Source: Megascapheus bottae
Lineage: Eukaryota; Chordata; Mammalia; Rodentia; Geomyidae
Direction of reading: 5' to 3'
Assembly: GCA_024803745.1 (NCBI GenBank)
Contig: JANJXV010000129.1
Coordinates: forward strand, 1,798,001-1,862,000
Length of the DNA stretch: 64,000 nucleotides
In this document: in pieces, positions 1 through 10,412 of the stretch
Position numbering within the stretch: position 1 is the first letter of the stretch
Layout of the letters: each line of letters opens with the position of its first letter
The notes under the pieces: generated by a model
Told to the model about the DNA's origin: nothing
The model's input: the letters and a program-made list of their open reading frames with translations, nothing else
The model's database searches: none
Made by a program: the position numbers and the translations under genes

Positions 1-815
1 ACCACTAGGGAAAGCAGTGTGGTGGTTCCTCAAAAGACTGAACATAGAGCTCCCCTATGATCCAGAAAATCCACTACTTGGCATCTACCCATTTGTCCAG
101 AAAAAAGGACATACTAAAGCCACTACCACAATGATGTTCATTGCAGCACTATTTACCATAGCAAAGATATGAAACCAACCCAGATGCCACTCAGTAGATG
201 ACTGAATCAAGAAGATGTGGTGCTTATACACAATGGAATGCTATGCTGCCATCAGAAGGAATGACATCGCCCCATTTGTAAGGAAATGGAAAGACTTGGA
301 AAAATTCATATTAAGTGAAGCAGCCAGACCCAAAGAAACATAAGCTCAATGGTTTCCCTCATTTGTAATAATTAGTTCACATCTAGGACTCTCCTAGCAG
401 AGGATTACAATAACTCAAAAACCTAGGTATATAAGGTCATATAGGATGAGGCTAAATGAAAGGATCTCTAGGATATGGGAACAAGAGCTATATCTTGTGT
501 CATCGTTGCTCTTAATCTTGTGTGATTTTTGTCCTTAATCTACTATGTTATTTCTCATCTCTTATTTTGCCCTTTGGTTAATGTCAGATTGTTACTGTAT
601 CTGATTTTTCCCTGGCATATTGTATATATGTTTATTTGTTTATGTCAAATAGGAAAGGGAAGGGGGGAAACAAGATGATTGGGAAGGGGAGGGGAGAGGG
701 AACTGGGGACAAAAACATGTGGAGTGGAATAAATGTGTGAGAAATAATGCAGTCCACTACCTGTCAATGTAATCGTAACCCCTCTATACATTACCCTGAA
801 AATAAAAAGAGACTA
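1..815 (+). mobile_element. L1 3' end (ORF2 C-terminus and 3' UTR), cut by the window start
   Basis: The sequence reads as the C-terminal part of L1 ORF2 (PLGKAVWWFLKRLNIELPYD, then the MFIAALFTIAKI segment) up to about 360. A 3' UTR follows with a G-rich purine tract near 655-700 and an A-rich tail near 800-815. The ORF is dead: a TGA replaces the Trp of the usual IWNQP motif near 170. It belongs to an older lineage than the L1 array at 5-40 kb. Bases 1-422 are nearly identical to 63579-64000. Confidence 0.92.
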
Positions 816-849
816 TAAAAATATCTGTAGAAAGTGAGGTTGGATGATG

Positions 850-899
850 GAAACAACCAGATGCCCTACTACAAAAAATGTGATACACGCACACACACA

Positions 900-959
<60 letters not shown>

Positions 960-1525
960 GGAATGATATATAGCCAACCGACAAGATAAAATAATGGCAT
1001 TCTCAGGGATGTGGATGAAAAGGAAAAAAATCATATTAAGTGAAGTAAGCCAAACTCAAAGGAACATAGGCCCAAGAGTCTCCCTCATTTGTCAAATTCA
1101 GTAGAAACCTTGGGCTCTGCTACCAGAGATTTACAATAGAACAAAATCTAGAGACATCGTGACAAATAGTATGACACTAAATGTAAGGACCTCCAAGATA
1201 AAGAAACAAAACTCATATAATGAGTGATTGTTGTCCTTAATGAACTATGTGATCTCTTATCTCTTTTGCTATCCCTTGGTTATATCATATTGTTACAATA
1301 TTTCACCTTGTTTTCTGATATATTTCATATGTGCCTAATTGGTTATTTGAAATTGGATAGGGAAGGGGGGAAATGAAAATGATTGGGGGTAGGGGAAGGG
1401 AAATGGGGACCATATCATTACATGGGGTATCAAAGTTTGAGAAGTAATGCACCTTCTATCTGGTGAATATAATGTAACCCTTCTATAAATTACAATAAAT
1501 ATAAATACATAAAAAGAAGATCTGC
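850..1525 (+). mobile_element. L1 3' end fragment, interrupted by a (CA)n tract
   Basis: After the CA tract come the end of ORF2 (the KSY/LSEVSQTQRNIG-like stretch near 1035-1070), the conserved 3' UTR words of the local L1 family and a G-rich tract near 1360-1400. It ends in an A-rich stretch near 1490-1525. The 3' UTR is clearly alignable by eye with the 3' UTR of the array L1s near 14.3-14.65 kb. Confidence 0.85.
887..957. repeat. (CA)n microsatellite
   Basis: About 35 CA dinucleotides, slightly imperfect at the left end, lie inside the ORF2 tail of an L1 fragment. Confidence 0.97.
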
Positions 1526-1529
1526 ACAG

Positions 1530-1810
1530 AAAAAAATAATAATGGCATTTTTGGGGTAGTGGATGAAATTAGAGTGAATCCTGTTGAGTGAGATAAGTCA
1601 AGTCCAAGGAACAAAAGGTACATGATATCCTTAATATATGGATATTAGTTTCAAACAGTAGTAGAGCGATGATTGAATAGTTGATACCCAAAGTTCTGGA
1701 CATAATTTTGGAGATATAAACATAACTACATAGACATAAAAATCTAGGGTAGACTATACACTCTATAGACATGTGTTTTATTATAGATTAATCTGTATCT
1801 ATGACATACA
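1530..1810 (+). mobile_element. Older, diverged L1 tail fragment
   Basis: The words 'aatggcatttttggggtagtg' in shortened form, a 'gttgagtgagataagtcaag' type segment and a 'cc(a)aggaacaaaaggtac' type segment match the ORF2-end/3' UTR junction seen in other rodent L1 tails. Similarity fades after about 1800. This would be a third L1 3' end in a row. Confidence 0.55.
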
Positions 1811-2334
1811 AAGACTCAGCTTAATTTTTACTATATTCTAAAATCTATGTGCCAGTGATTGTATAGCGATTCCCTTCTTGAATACTTGTTGGTTAAACAT
1901 GACATTTGAAATATGATGTAAAATTCAATGTTAATAATTTTTTTAAAAAAGAGGCTAGAGGTAAATACCACTAATGTACTTGCTCTAAGTGGTACAGAAA
2001 TTTTCTTAATGAATCAAGGGGTTTTATTACATCTTTATGCAATTATTTTAGTTCTGAGTGTTCTACACTCAATGATACTTCTGGAAAGATGATATAGCTG
2101 ACAGTGTAGATGGTATGAAGACATACTGGCCTAAACGTAGAATAAAGCAGTGGTAAGTGGCTGTTAGCTGTCCAGATTCTACTGGAATATGTGGAATGAA
2201 TTTATTAAGCACAATGCAGGCTCTTAGTCAGATCAGGATCAAGATTATGTGGTTCCATGAGATGAATGAGGAAAGATCAGAAAAATCTACTAAGATATCC
2301 AGATATACTTTTTAAACTAAGGTATCTGGATTCC
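1811..2334. other. Unassigned AT-rich intergenic DNA
   Basis: No open frame with recognisable protein similarity, no SINE box and no tandem repeat is visible here. Confidence 0.6.
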
Positions 2335-2580
2335 TTTTTTTTGTTTCTTGGTGGGGAGGTTGAACTTTGGACCTGGGCAAGGTCTCTTAGTTCTTTTTCC
2401 TGAAGGCTAATGCTGTACCAGTTTTAGCCACAACTCCACTTAGTTTTTGGGTGGATAAGTGGAGAGTAGAATCTTACAGTTTTTTTTGTTTTCATTTTTT
2501 TTGCTTGCAAAGGCTTTGAATCACCTTCTCCCTGGCTAGTAGAATGACAATTATGACCCTCCAGCGCCTGGCTAGTGATT
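2335..2580 (-). repeat. B1/ID-type hybrid SINE, minus strand
   Basis: It starts with a T-run and the complement of the 'gag(g)ttcaa(g)cc' 3' arm. It continues through the complement of the tRNA-like middle (agccacaactccac) and ends in a degraded complement of the 7SL/B1-like head near 2560-2576. It is diverged. Confidence 0.7.
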
Positions 2581-2667
2581 TTTTGAAAACTGGACTTTAT
2601 TCCAAATCACATAACTGGTTCCAGCAAAGTTTTGAAGCCTGACTTAAATGTGACAGATTTTTGTCAC

Positions 2668-2800
2668 TTGGAGACACTCTGTGCTGAACGTTAGAAATCT
2701 ACCAGCTGAGTCACAGTGGCACTTCCAGTTTTTTGTTTATGTGGTGCTGAGGAATGGAATCCAGGGTTTCATACATGCTAGGCAAGCTTCATTTTCAGCC
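2668..2800 (-). repeat. ID-like tRNA-derived SINE fragment, minus strand
   Basis: It contains 'gagtcacagtggcacttcc', the linker 'gtttatgtggtgctgagga' and 'catgctaggcaagc'. These are the complements of the second tRNA-like module, the linker and the first tRNA-like module of the local ID-like dimer. Confidence 0.8.
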
Positions 2801-2974
2801 CAAGGTTTTATGTTTTATTTTTTCAGTTTCGTTGCTTCTAAGGTACTGTATGATGTTCTTTCATTTTCTTTGCTTTTTACCTCTTTTCTTCTTTTTCCCT
2901 TTAGTTTTATTCTCTGTAGTCACTGTGTTGAATTCGGGTACCCTGTGTCTTGTACATAGGTTTATGTGATTTGG

Positions 2975-3228
2975 GGAATGGCGAGGGTATAATAAAATGG
3001 TAAAAAAAAAAAAAAACAAAGGAAAAAGGGTGAACCAATTGAACAGTGATACTTGGAAGACACTAAACGGAAATGACCTGAACAATCTGGGTGGAGAGGG
3101 GGCTGAGGGTAGGAAAACAGAGAAAAATGAGGGAGGGGATAACAATTTTCTTAAGAAATATGTTCATTACTTATGTAACCGTATGCCAACTATATATTGA
3201 CTTAACAAAATAAATTAACTTAAAAAAT
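2975..3228 (+). repeat. Unclassified interspersed repeat tail
   Basis: The segment ends in 'gggaggggataacaatttt', an 'agaaatatgttcattactta' phrase, 'tgtaaccgtatgcc' and an 'aataaa' type A-rich tail. The same order of phrases recurs near 60010-60165, so this is a dispersed repeat. I cannot name the family; the 3' end of another LINE or of a non-autonomous element is possible. Confidence 0.5.
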
Positions 3229-3233
3229 AATTT

Positions 3234-3460
3234 AGCCGGGTATGGTGGCTCACACTTGTAAATGTAGCTACTCAAGAGGCTGGGATCCAAGGATAGCAGT
3301 TCAAAGTCAGCCTGGGCACTGAAGTCCATGTGACTCTTATCTCCAATTAACCACCAGAAACCCAGAAGTGGCCCTATGGCTCAAGGGATAGGGCAGTAGT
3401 CTTGAGCTGAAAAGCTCAGTGACAAGACCCAGGTGCAGAATTGCAGTCCCATGACTTGAA
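3234..3460 (+). repeat. B1/ID-type hybrid SINE, plus strand
   Basis: A 7SL/B1-like head ('agccgggtatggtggctcac') is followed by 'agtcagcctgggca', the 'cttatctccaattaaccacc' bridge and a tRNA-like tail module ('ccagaagtgg', 'ttgagctgaaaagctcag'). Confidence 0.88.
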
Positions 3461-3469
3461 TGATGAATG

Positions 3470-3690
3470 AAACTAGCCAGGCTCTGTGCGCTCACACTTG
3501 GAATCCTATCTACACAGAATCAGGTTTGAATCCAGCCCAAACAAATTGCATGATATTCTGATTTACAGTTCATTACCAAAAATCTGGAAGTGGAGCTGTG
3601 GATAAAGTGGTAGAACACTAGCCTGAAGCAAAAAAAACTTTTAAGGACAGTTCCCAGGCCCTGGGTTCAAGTCCCAGGACTTGCATAAAA
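3470..3690 (+). repeat. B1/ID-type hybrid SINE, plus strand, diverged
   Basis: A weak B1 head ('agccaggctctgtgcgctca') is joined to a tRNA-like module ('gtggagctgtgg', 'gtggtagaacactagcc'). It ends in 'ccctgggttcaagtccc', a B-box type sequence. Confidence 0.8.
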
Positions 3691-4387
3691 CAACAAAATG
3701 TGACGCTGAGTCCTCCATCATTTGGTGTTATAGTTCAATATTCTTGATATGCGTCTTAGAAATTAAGTCCCTAGCAAATACTCTCCCCTGAAATTCTGCT
3801 TCTTAGCTGATTCATAGAATTTCAGCATCATTACTATCACCTACCAGTTAGCATAGCAGTCTACTACTGAAAATTTGAAGAAAACTTTTGAGTAATCCTA
3901 ATAAATCTGTGTATCATCTGCACACACATCAAATCAGCAGGAGCTATGTTCTACTATTATATAAATGTATTTAATCCCTTCTTGACTTAATGAGCCTTAA
4001 AGAGTAAAACATATGAAGTAGTTATGAAACTAACAGTCACCATTCTTCTACCTAATATTGTAATATAAGTTTATAAATGCAAGGACTATTCTGAAGTGTG
4101 CAGAAGATAGCTTCTAATTATAATATTCTCATGAAGTATAGTTTTTAAGAAACATGTTGCTTGCTTTGGGAATGCAAAGGCAAGGAAAAATGATATAAGT
4201 AAGTTCCCTATTTATCAGAAGGAAAATACTATTGGGTTTAGATCAATTTCATTCATTCCGTGCTGATGAAACAAATATTTGCAATTCCTGAGGCCAATCA
4301 CTTCATTGTGATGCACAATCAGCCAGCTTAGATCAATCTTCCAAAAAAGGAAAGGAACAAATGAGAAGCAATTAAGGTTTCCAAAAT
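3691..4387. other. Unassigned AT-rich intergenic DNA
   Basis: No recognisable coding, RNA or repeat signature is seen. The longest open frames are short and look random. Confidence 0.6.
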
Positions 4388-4485
4388 GAACCAGGTGGTG
4401 GTGGCAGCTCACACTTGTAATTCTATCTACTCAAGGCCTGAAATCCAAGGATCTGGATTAAGTCTGTCTGGGATGAAAATATTAC
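4388..4485 (+). repeat. SINE head fragment, plus strand
   Basis: A B1-like head only: 'ggtggtggcagctcacactt', 'gtaattctatctactcaagg', then 'gtctgtctggg'. The tRNA-like tail is absent. Confidence 0.7.
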
Positions 4486-4779
4486 TGTCTGTAACATCAT
4501 CTCTGTTATCACAGCCCAGCTGATACACTCTGCCCAACAGGTTCCAAACACTAAAGTCCATCTCCTATCTGAAATACTATCAAACGTACTCACATATTAT
4601 TTCCTCTTTGGGAGATAGTTGAAACATGTACCAGAAACATTTCCCTGGCTTCAGAGTGGAAGTGGAAATATATACTCACTAGAATCCCATCTAGTAAATT
4701 ACAGTCAATCATCGTTCCTCACATCTTGTTAGTTAAATTGAACAATGAGTGGTTGGATCAGAAGCAATATGTATGAGCA
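4486..4779. other. Unassigned spacer
   Basis: Nothing recognisable was found between two SINE fragments. Confidence 0.5.
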
Positions 4780-4965
4780 TACATGTTGTAAAAGTACTGT
4801 AATCCTAGCTACTCAAGATAAGCTGAGAACTGAGGATTCCAGTTCAAAATCAGCCACGCAATAAATTCCATAAGATTTTTACCTCTAATTAACCAGCAAA
4901 AACCAGAGCGTTGAATTGTGCTTAAAATGCCACAGCCCTAAGCTTTGCATTAAAGAGCTAGGGGG
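4780..4965 (+). repeat. Degraded SINE abutting the left edge of the L1 array
   Basis: It contains 'gtaatcctagctactcaaga', 'cctctaattaaccagc' and a decayed tRNA-like tail ('gccacagccctaagc'). It ends within a few bases of the point where L1 copy A begins. Confidence 0.65.
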
Positions 4966-4971
4966 TAGCAC

Positions 4972-6838
4972 TCAGGATGCCCACTCCCTCCACTCCTTTT
5001 TAACATAGTACTAGAATTCCTAGGCAGTGCAATAAGGCAAGAAGCAAGCATAAAGGGGATCCAAGTAGGGAAAGAGGAAATAAAAATATCCCTCTTTGCC
5101 GATGACATGATTCTGTATTTAAAGAATCCTATAGATTCTACTCCCAAGCTCCTTGAGCTGATTCAAAGATTTGGAAGTGTAACAGGCCATAAAATGAACC
5201 CTCACAAATCAACTACCTTACTTTACGCCAACACTGAGAGGAACGAGGCAATAATCAGGAAAGAAATTCCTTTCACAGTAGCCTCAAAGAAAATAAAGTA
5301 CCTAGCAATTAGCTTAACTAAGAATGTAAAGGACCGTTTAGATGAAAACTTTAAAACCACAAAAAAGGAAATAAAAGCAGAACTAAGGAAATGGAAAAAC
5401 CTCCCATGCTCCTGGATTGGAAGAATCAACATTGTGAAAATGACAACCTTGCCAAGGGCTATCTACAAATTCAATGTAATACCAATCAACATCCCAATGT
5501 CATTCTTTAAAGACATAGAAGAGGCAATTCAAAATTTCATATGGAATAATAAAAGACACCGTAGAGCAAAAATACTTCTCAGCAGAAAGAACAGAGCTGG
5601 AGGAATTTCAATTCCAAACTTAAGACTCTCTTACAGAGCTATAATTCTCAAAACAGCTTGGTACTGGCACAAGAACAGGCCTGAAGTCCATTGGAGTAGA
5701 ACTGCGGACCCAGATATTAAACCACAGACCTATGGCCACCTAATCTTTGACCAGGGAGCCAAAAAAATAGAATGGAAGAAACATAGCCTCTTCATCAAGT
5801 TGTGCTGGCAGAACTGGTTAAACACCTGCAGAAAAATAAGTTGAATCCTTCTTTGTCACCTTGCACTAGAATTAACTCCAAATGGATCAAAGACGTGGGG
5901 GTAAAAGCTGACACACTGAAAAGTTTACAGGAAGGAATAGGAGATACACTAGGCCTCCTTGGCACAGGTCGAAACTTTCTTAATAAGGACTAAGAATCAC
6001 AACAAATCAGAGAAAGGCTGGATAAGTGGGACTGCATTAAACTGCAGAGCTTTTGTATGGCAACGGATATAGCTAGTAAACTAATCAGGAAGCCTACAGA
6101 GTGGGAGAAGATCTTCACCACCCAAACAACGGACAAAGGCCTCATATCTAAAATATATCAACAACTCAAATAATTGAATCACTCGAAAACTCACCTCCAA
6201 AGTAACACCCATCCCATTAAAAATGGGCCAAAGACTTAAGAGAGTCTTCTCTGAAGAAGAAACAAAATTGCCTATAGACACATGAAGAAATGCTCAACAT
6301 CTCTGGTCATAAAAGAAATGCAAATCAAAACAACTCTAAGATTCCACCTCACTCCAGTTAGAATGGCCAGGATCAGGAATATGAATGACAACAGATGCTG
6401 GAGGCGATGTGGCCAGGAGGGATCAGTACTACACTGATGATGGAATGCAAACTCGTTCAACCACTATGGAAAGCAGTGCGACAGTGCCTCAAAACCCTAA
6501 ACATACAACTCCCCTATGGCCCAGCAATTCCAGTACTTGGCATTTACCCAACAATCCAGAAACAAGGGCATACTAAACCCACTAGCACATCAATGTTCAT
6601 TGCAGCACTATTCTCCATAGCAAAGGTATGGAACCAACCAAGATGTCCCTCAGTTGATGAGTGGATCAACAATTTGCGGTATTTGTACACAATGGAATTC
6701 TATGCTGCTGTCAGAAAAAATGACATCGCCCCATTTGTTAGGAAATGGAAAGACTTAGAACAAATCATATTAAGTGAAGTAAGCCAGACTCAAAGGAACT
6801 TAGGCTCAGTGGTTTCCCTCATATATCATAATCAATAG
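4972..6838 (+). pseudogene. L1 ORF2 3' part, copy A (RT and Cys-rich C-terminus, broken)
   Basis: L1 ORF2p supplies the endonuclease and reverse transcriptase for target-primed retrotransposition. This copy starts inside the RT domain. The FADD active-site box is present at 5095-5106, followed by the conserved [11 protein letters not shown] and FIWNNKR segments. The reading frame then stops at 5842-5844 and 5991-5993. After frameshifts it resumes into the C-terminal segment, which ends with a TAG at 6838. The Arg codon before the MAR segment ('ccagttagaatggcc', 6355-6369) is intact here, unlike in copies B-D. It cannot encode an active enzyme. Confidence 0.9.
5101..5109 (+). other. L1 RT active-site (FADD) marker used to phase the array
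   Basis: The codons for Asp-Asp-Met following Phe-Ala recur at 12512, 19949, 27383 and 34816, giving the period of the array. A further diverged TDDM copy lies at 49336 in the separate inverted L1 fragment. Confidence 0.9.
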
Positions 6839-7258
6839 AAACTTTGGGCACTACTAGCAGAAATTTGCAATAGAGCAAAAGGCCATATATAAGGCCATAT
6901 AATGTGAAGCTCATTGAAAGGACCTCCAGGATATTGAAACAAAAGCCATATAATGAATGATTGTTGTCCTTAATGTACTATGTTGTCTCTCATCTCGTTT
7001 GCTGTCCCTTGGTTATCCCATATTGGTATAGTATCTCACTTTGTTATCTGATATATTGAATTTATTTGTATTTGGATATTTGAAATTTGATAGGGAAGGG
7101 GGGAAAACCAAGACCGGTGGGGGGTGTAGAGCTGGAGGGAAATGGGTACCAAGACATGTGAAAGGGTATCAATGTATGTGAATTCAAGCACCTTCTATCT
7201 GGCAAATATCATCTAACCCTTTCACTAACTACAATAAAAAAATGAAAAAAAAAGAAAG

Positions 7259-8620
7259 TTGTAGTGTCTGGGGAGGATGATGGGGTCAAATACATTTCTT
7301 CTTAGAAATTTACCTCATCTGGTTGCCCTGGATTTTCCTGGCCTTCTTCTTAGAGAAAGGCCTGTTATATTGGATTTGTGGCTTGGCAATGATCTAGCAT
7401 GTACATCTCCGAGTACGACATCCACAACTTCCATGCCTGAGACTCTAGTTTCCTGTCCTTTGGCAACAGCACAGCAACATCTTTCTTCCTCCTGAGCCAC
7501 AGGCCAAGTGAGCTGGCTTGAGCTGGTTGTTAGTTACAGTGGCTTGGTTACCAGTTTTCCATATTCTGTTCCATTATGAGGGAGGCAGGGTCACCTTTCA
7601 GGACCCACTGACCAAAGATCCTTGCTCACAAAAGACCTCACCAAAGACATACTGGAGGCTGAATCTCTTCTCCACTCTCACAATATACATGTGGATATAG
7701 TAAACAGCACACCATATTTGTCCAATCCCAATGTCTTCCACTAGGCCCCACTACTAGTCTAGTCTCAAGATCAAGGAGCCTTTCTTAGGTAAGATCCAGT
7801 CTTAAGGGTCAATATTGCCCTCATCCTTTACAAAACATTTGCTTCACAGTGCCTTCTCTGCCTGCATTTTGCCCCTTGTCGAATTTTTTTTGTTTTTGCT
7901 AGTCTTGGGACTTGACCTCAGAGTTTGAACATTGTTCTTGGGCTTTCTTTAGGCTTTTGCTGTCCCACCGAGCCACAGCACCACTTGCAGAGTTTTCTAT
8001 GTATGTGGTAATGAGGAATCAAACCTGAGTCTTTTTGCTTGTTAGCCAAGTACTCTACCACTAGGTGAAACACACAGGGCATCTTGCACATATATTTGAT
8101 GTCAATCTACTAGGATATTATTAGGTTTCTGTATCCTAATCAATTTTTTCCTGATGATTAGCTTTGCTTTCAAGGGTAAAAAATGCAAGAGGGAAAAACA
8201 CAGAAGAATTAGTGAAATTAAAAAAAAGCATTAGACACAGTTAAGTGTTCATTCTTTGTGGGAGAAAAGATATTTGGATATGATGATGATGACTTTATAA
8301 TTACTATGTCAGGGTTGAGAGTTTGGCATAGTGGTAGAGTGCTTGCATAGCATCCATGAAGATCTGGGTTTGATTGCTCAGTAACACATAGATAGAAAAT
8401 CTAGATGTGGCACTGTGGCTCAAGTGGCCGAGGTTAGACTTGAGAAAACCCGAGGACAGTGCTCAGGCCCTGAATTCAAGCCCCAAGACTGGCAGAAAGA
8501 TAAAAGAAAATAAAAATGCTTTTTACGAGCTAATTCACTCACAAGCATTTGCTTCTGAAATCTTCGCTTCTGCATCTTGTGAAATACCCCTTTCCCTCAA
8601 CGTAGACAAGAAAAACAGAT
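7259..8620 (-). pseudogene. P1: inverted copy of the RalGDS-like 5' region
   Basis: Read on the minus strand, this block matches 55236-56590 from end to end: the exon-like segment with the CCC cluster (near 7430-7500), a conserved run around 7740-7800, and two SINEs at the same relative positions (7885-8070 minus, 8310-8500 plus). It begins directly at the L1_A tail and stops where L1_B 5' sequence starts. The (GAT)n tract near 8280 has three to four repeats. The exon-like segment is open for only about 60 codons, and no complete gene is present. Confidence 0.85.
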
Positions 8621-9180
8621 CCATCCCATGGTCCACTGTGAGGCCAGTGGTTTGGCTAAGAGCTAGTCGTGCAGCCACACATAAGTTTTATTCTAATACT
8701 TTCCAAACTTTGTACACAAGTATGGTACCTACTTACCAACTTAGGTCAGTTATCCTTATGCTATACCTTTTCTTCATTACTACAATATTCTTACACTCCT
8801 ACGTTAATCCTTTTGTACCTCCCCTGACCTCTCTCATTCTTTTTTTCTATCTCTGGACCTCTGCTCATCTTTCAACCCTTATAATGCACGGATCTACACT
8901 TGATGGCTGTTGTGCAATATTGTATATGTAGGTGGTTAATTATTCTCTAGGCTCAGAGGGACTTAAAGACAATAGAGATTGGATTGAGAGGCTTATTGGT
9001 TTGGGTATAAATCGTTTATCAGTGGCTGTATTAGTCTGGTCTGTAAGTGCACAAAAAGAGAGAGTGATAATACCAATCAAAACTTGTGAACATCTAGTGT
9101 CTGCCAGCTACAGAGGTATAGGTTGTTTATATCTGAAAAACTATAATCATATTTAGTAGTAATCTTGCTCCCATTTTCAA

Positions 9181-10364
9181 ATGGGCAGAACAAGAAACTC
9201 AAGAAAAATGTCAAATCAAGAAACAACATCCCCCACCCAATGTAAACAGACAATGGAACAGTCACTGGCAAACCTAGAGGAGAGTCTCCCAAGTGCTACA
9301 CAAATGCAATTGATAAACATCATTAATGAAAAATGTGAAAATATAAAGAAAGACATAATGGAGGAAGTCTTACCTGAACAAGAGGAAAGCAAAAACAAGG
9401 TGATAAGTGCAAAAGAAGAAGCCATAAAGGAGGCCATAATAAAGGTTTTTCAAAGAAAGATGGATGAATTCATAGAATCCACGAATAAAAATGGGACCAA
9501 ACTCCAGCAAATGTCCAAAGAAAATAAAGCTACTGAGCTAACCACTCAAAAGGAAATCAAGGAGATAAAGAAATCCATACATGATCTAAAACAAGACATG
9601 CAAGGCATAAAAAGTGAGCAATTAGAAGCAAGGGAGATGAAAAATAAAGTAGATAGCTTTGATAGCAGGTTAGACAATGCAGAGGAGAGAATTTCAGGGG
9701 CTGAAGATAATTTAGGTATTATAAAGAACAGAAAATGAGTCAATCCAAATCTAGGAAATATGAGAGAGCGCTTCAGGAGGTCCAAGATACAATTAGGAAG
9801 CCTAATTTAAGGCTAGTTGGTATTGAGGAGGGTGTGGAGAAAGAGGTCAATGGTATTGGAAATATACTTCAGGGAATCATCTCAGAGAATTTCCCAAATA
9901 TCCTGAAGGGCAGGCCCATCCAGATACGAGAAGCTTTTAGAACCCCAAACAGACCTGACCAGAAAAGAACATCCCACCGCCACATTGTGATCCGAACTGG
10001 ATCAATAGAAACGAAAGGAAAGATCCTAAAGGCAGCCAGGGAAAAGGGAGCAGTAACCTACAAAGGCAAACCAATCAGAATAACCCCAGATTTCTCAGCA
10101 GAGACCATGCAAGCACGAAGTGACTGGAAGCATATATGTCATGCCCTTATATCAAATAAGTACCAACCAAGAATACTGTAGCCAGCTAAGCTCTCATTCA
10201 TAACTGAGGGAAAAATAAAAACAGTCAATTCCAGGGAAAAGCTGCAACAATATGTCGAAACAAAACCAACACTACAGAGAATTCTCAAAGATTCTCTATA
10301 CATAGAAAACCAAACTAAATGCAATATAGGGAAAGAAATGGCACCTAAACAGCATACCATCTAA
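9181..10364 (+). pseudogene. L1 ORF1, copy B (frameshifted, premature TAG)
   Basis: L1 ORF1p is the RNA-binding chaperone that coats L1 RNA. The ATG at 9181 starts MGRTRNSRKMSNQE, followed by a long Glu/Lys-rich coiled-coil region (about residues 20-180). The RRM-like segment (NLRLVGIEEGVEKE) and the C-terminal domain (AAREKGAVTYKGKP, SAETMQARSDWKH) follow. A 4-nt deletion relative to copy F at about 9725 splits the frame at 9738. A TAG at 10179-10181 then interrupts the C-terminal domain, which would otherwise run on (PAKLSFITEGK) to the TAA at 10362-10364. An uninterrupted frame would be about 394 codons. Confidence 0.92.
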
Positions 10365-10412
10365 GGACCACAAGAACTGTCAAGACACAGGCCCTACTAA
10401 AAGCTTTTAAAA

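Larger units (their letters stand above)
4972..7258 (+). mobile_element. L1 copy A (5'-truncated)
   Basis: Similarity to the other copies begins abruptly in mid-ORF2 (at the [10 protein letters not shown] segment) and runs through the ORF2 end and the 3' UTR, with its G-rich tract near 7095-7140. It ends at the A-rich tail, where block P1 begins. It is more diverged from B-D than they are from each other. Confidence 0.93.

Noticed and set aside
8310..8500. tRNA-like sequences with A- and B-box words
   Set aside because: They are SINE modules followed by linkers and A-rich tails and lack a proper acceptor stem; they are not tRNA genes.
8621..9180. P block and the following 560 bp as one long new L1 5' UTR
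   Set aside because: The P part continues as a gene-like locus at 55-57 kb with shared SINEs and stops at 8620; only 8621-9180 is a plausible 5' UTR.
9181..10181. Two ORFs of 185 and 148 codons overlapping by ATGA, looking like translational coupling
   Set aside because: Copy F has a single continuous frame; the overlap in B-E is created by a 4-nt deletion in L1 ORF1.
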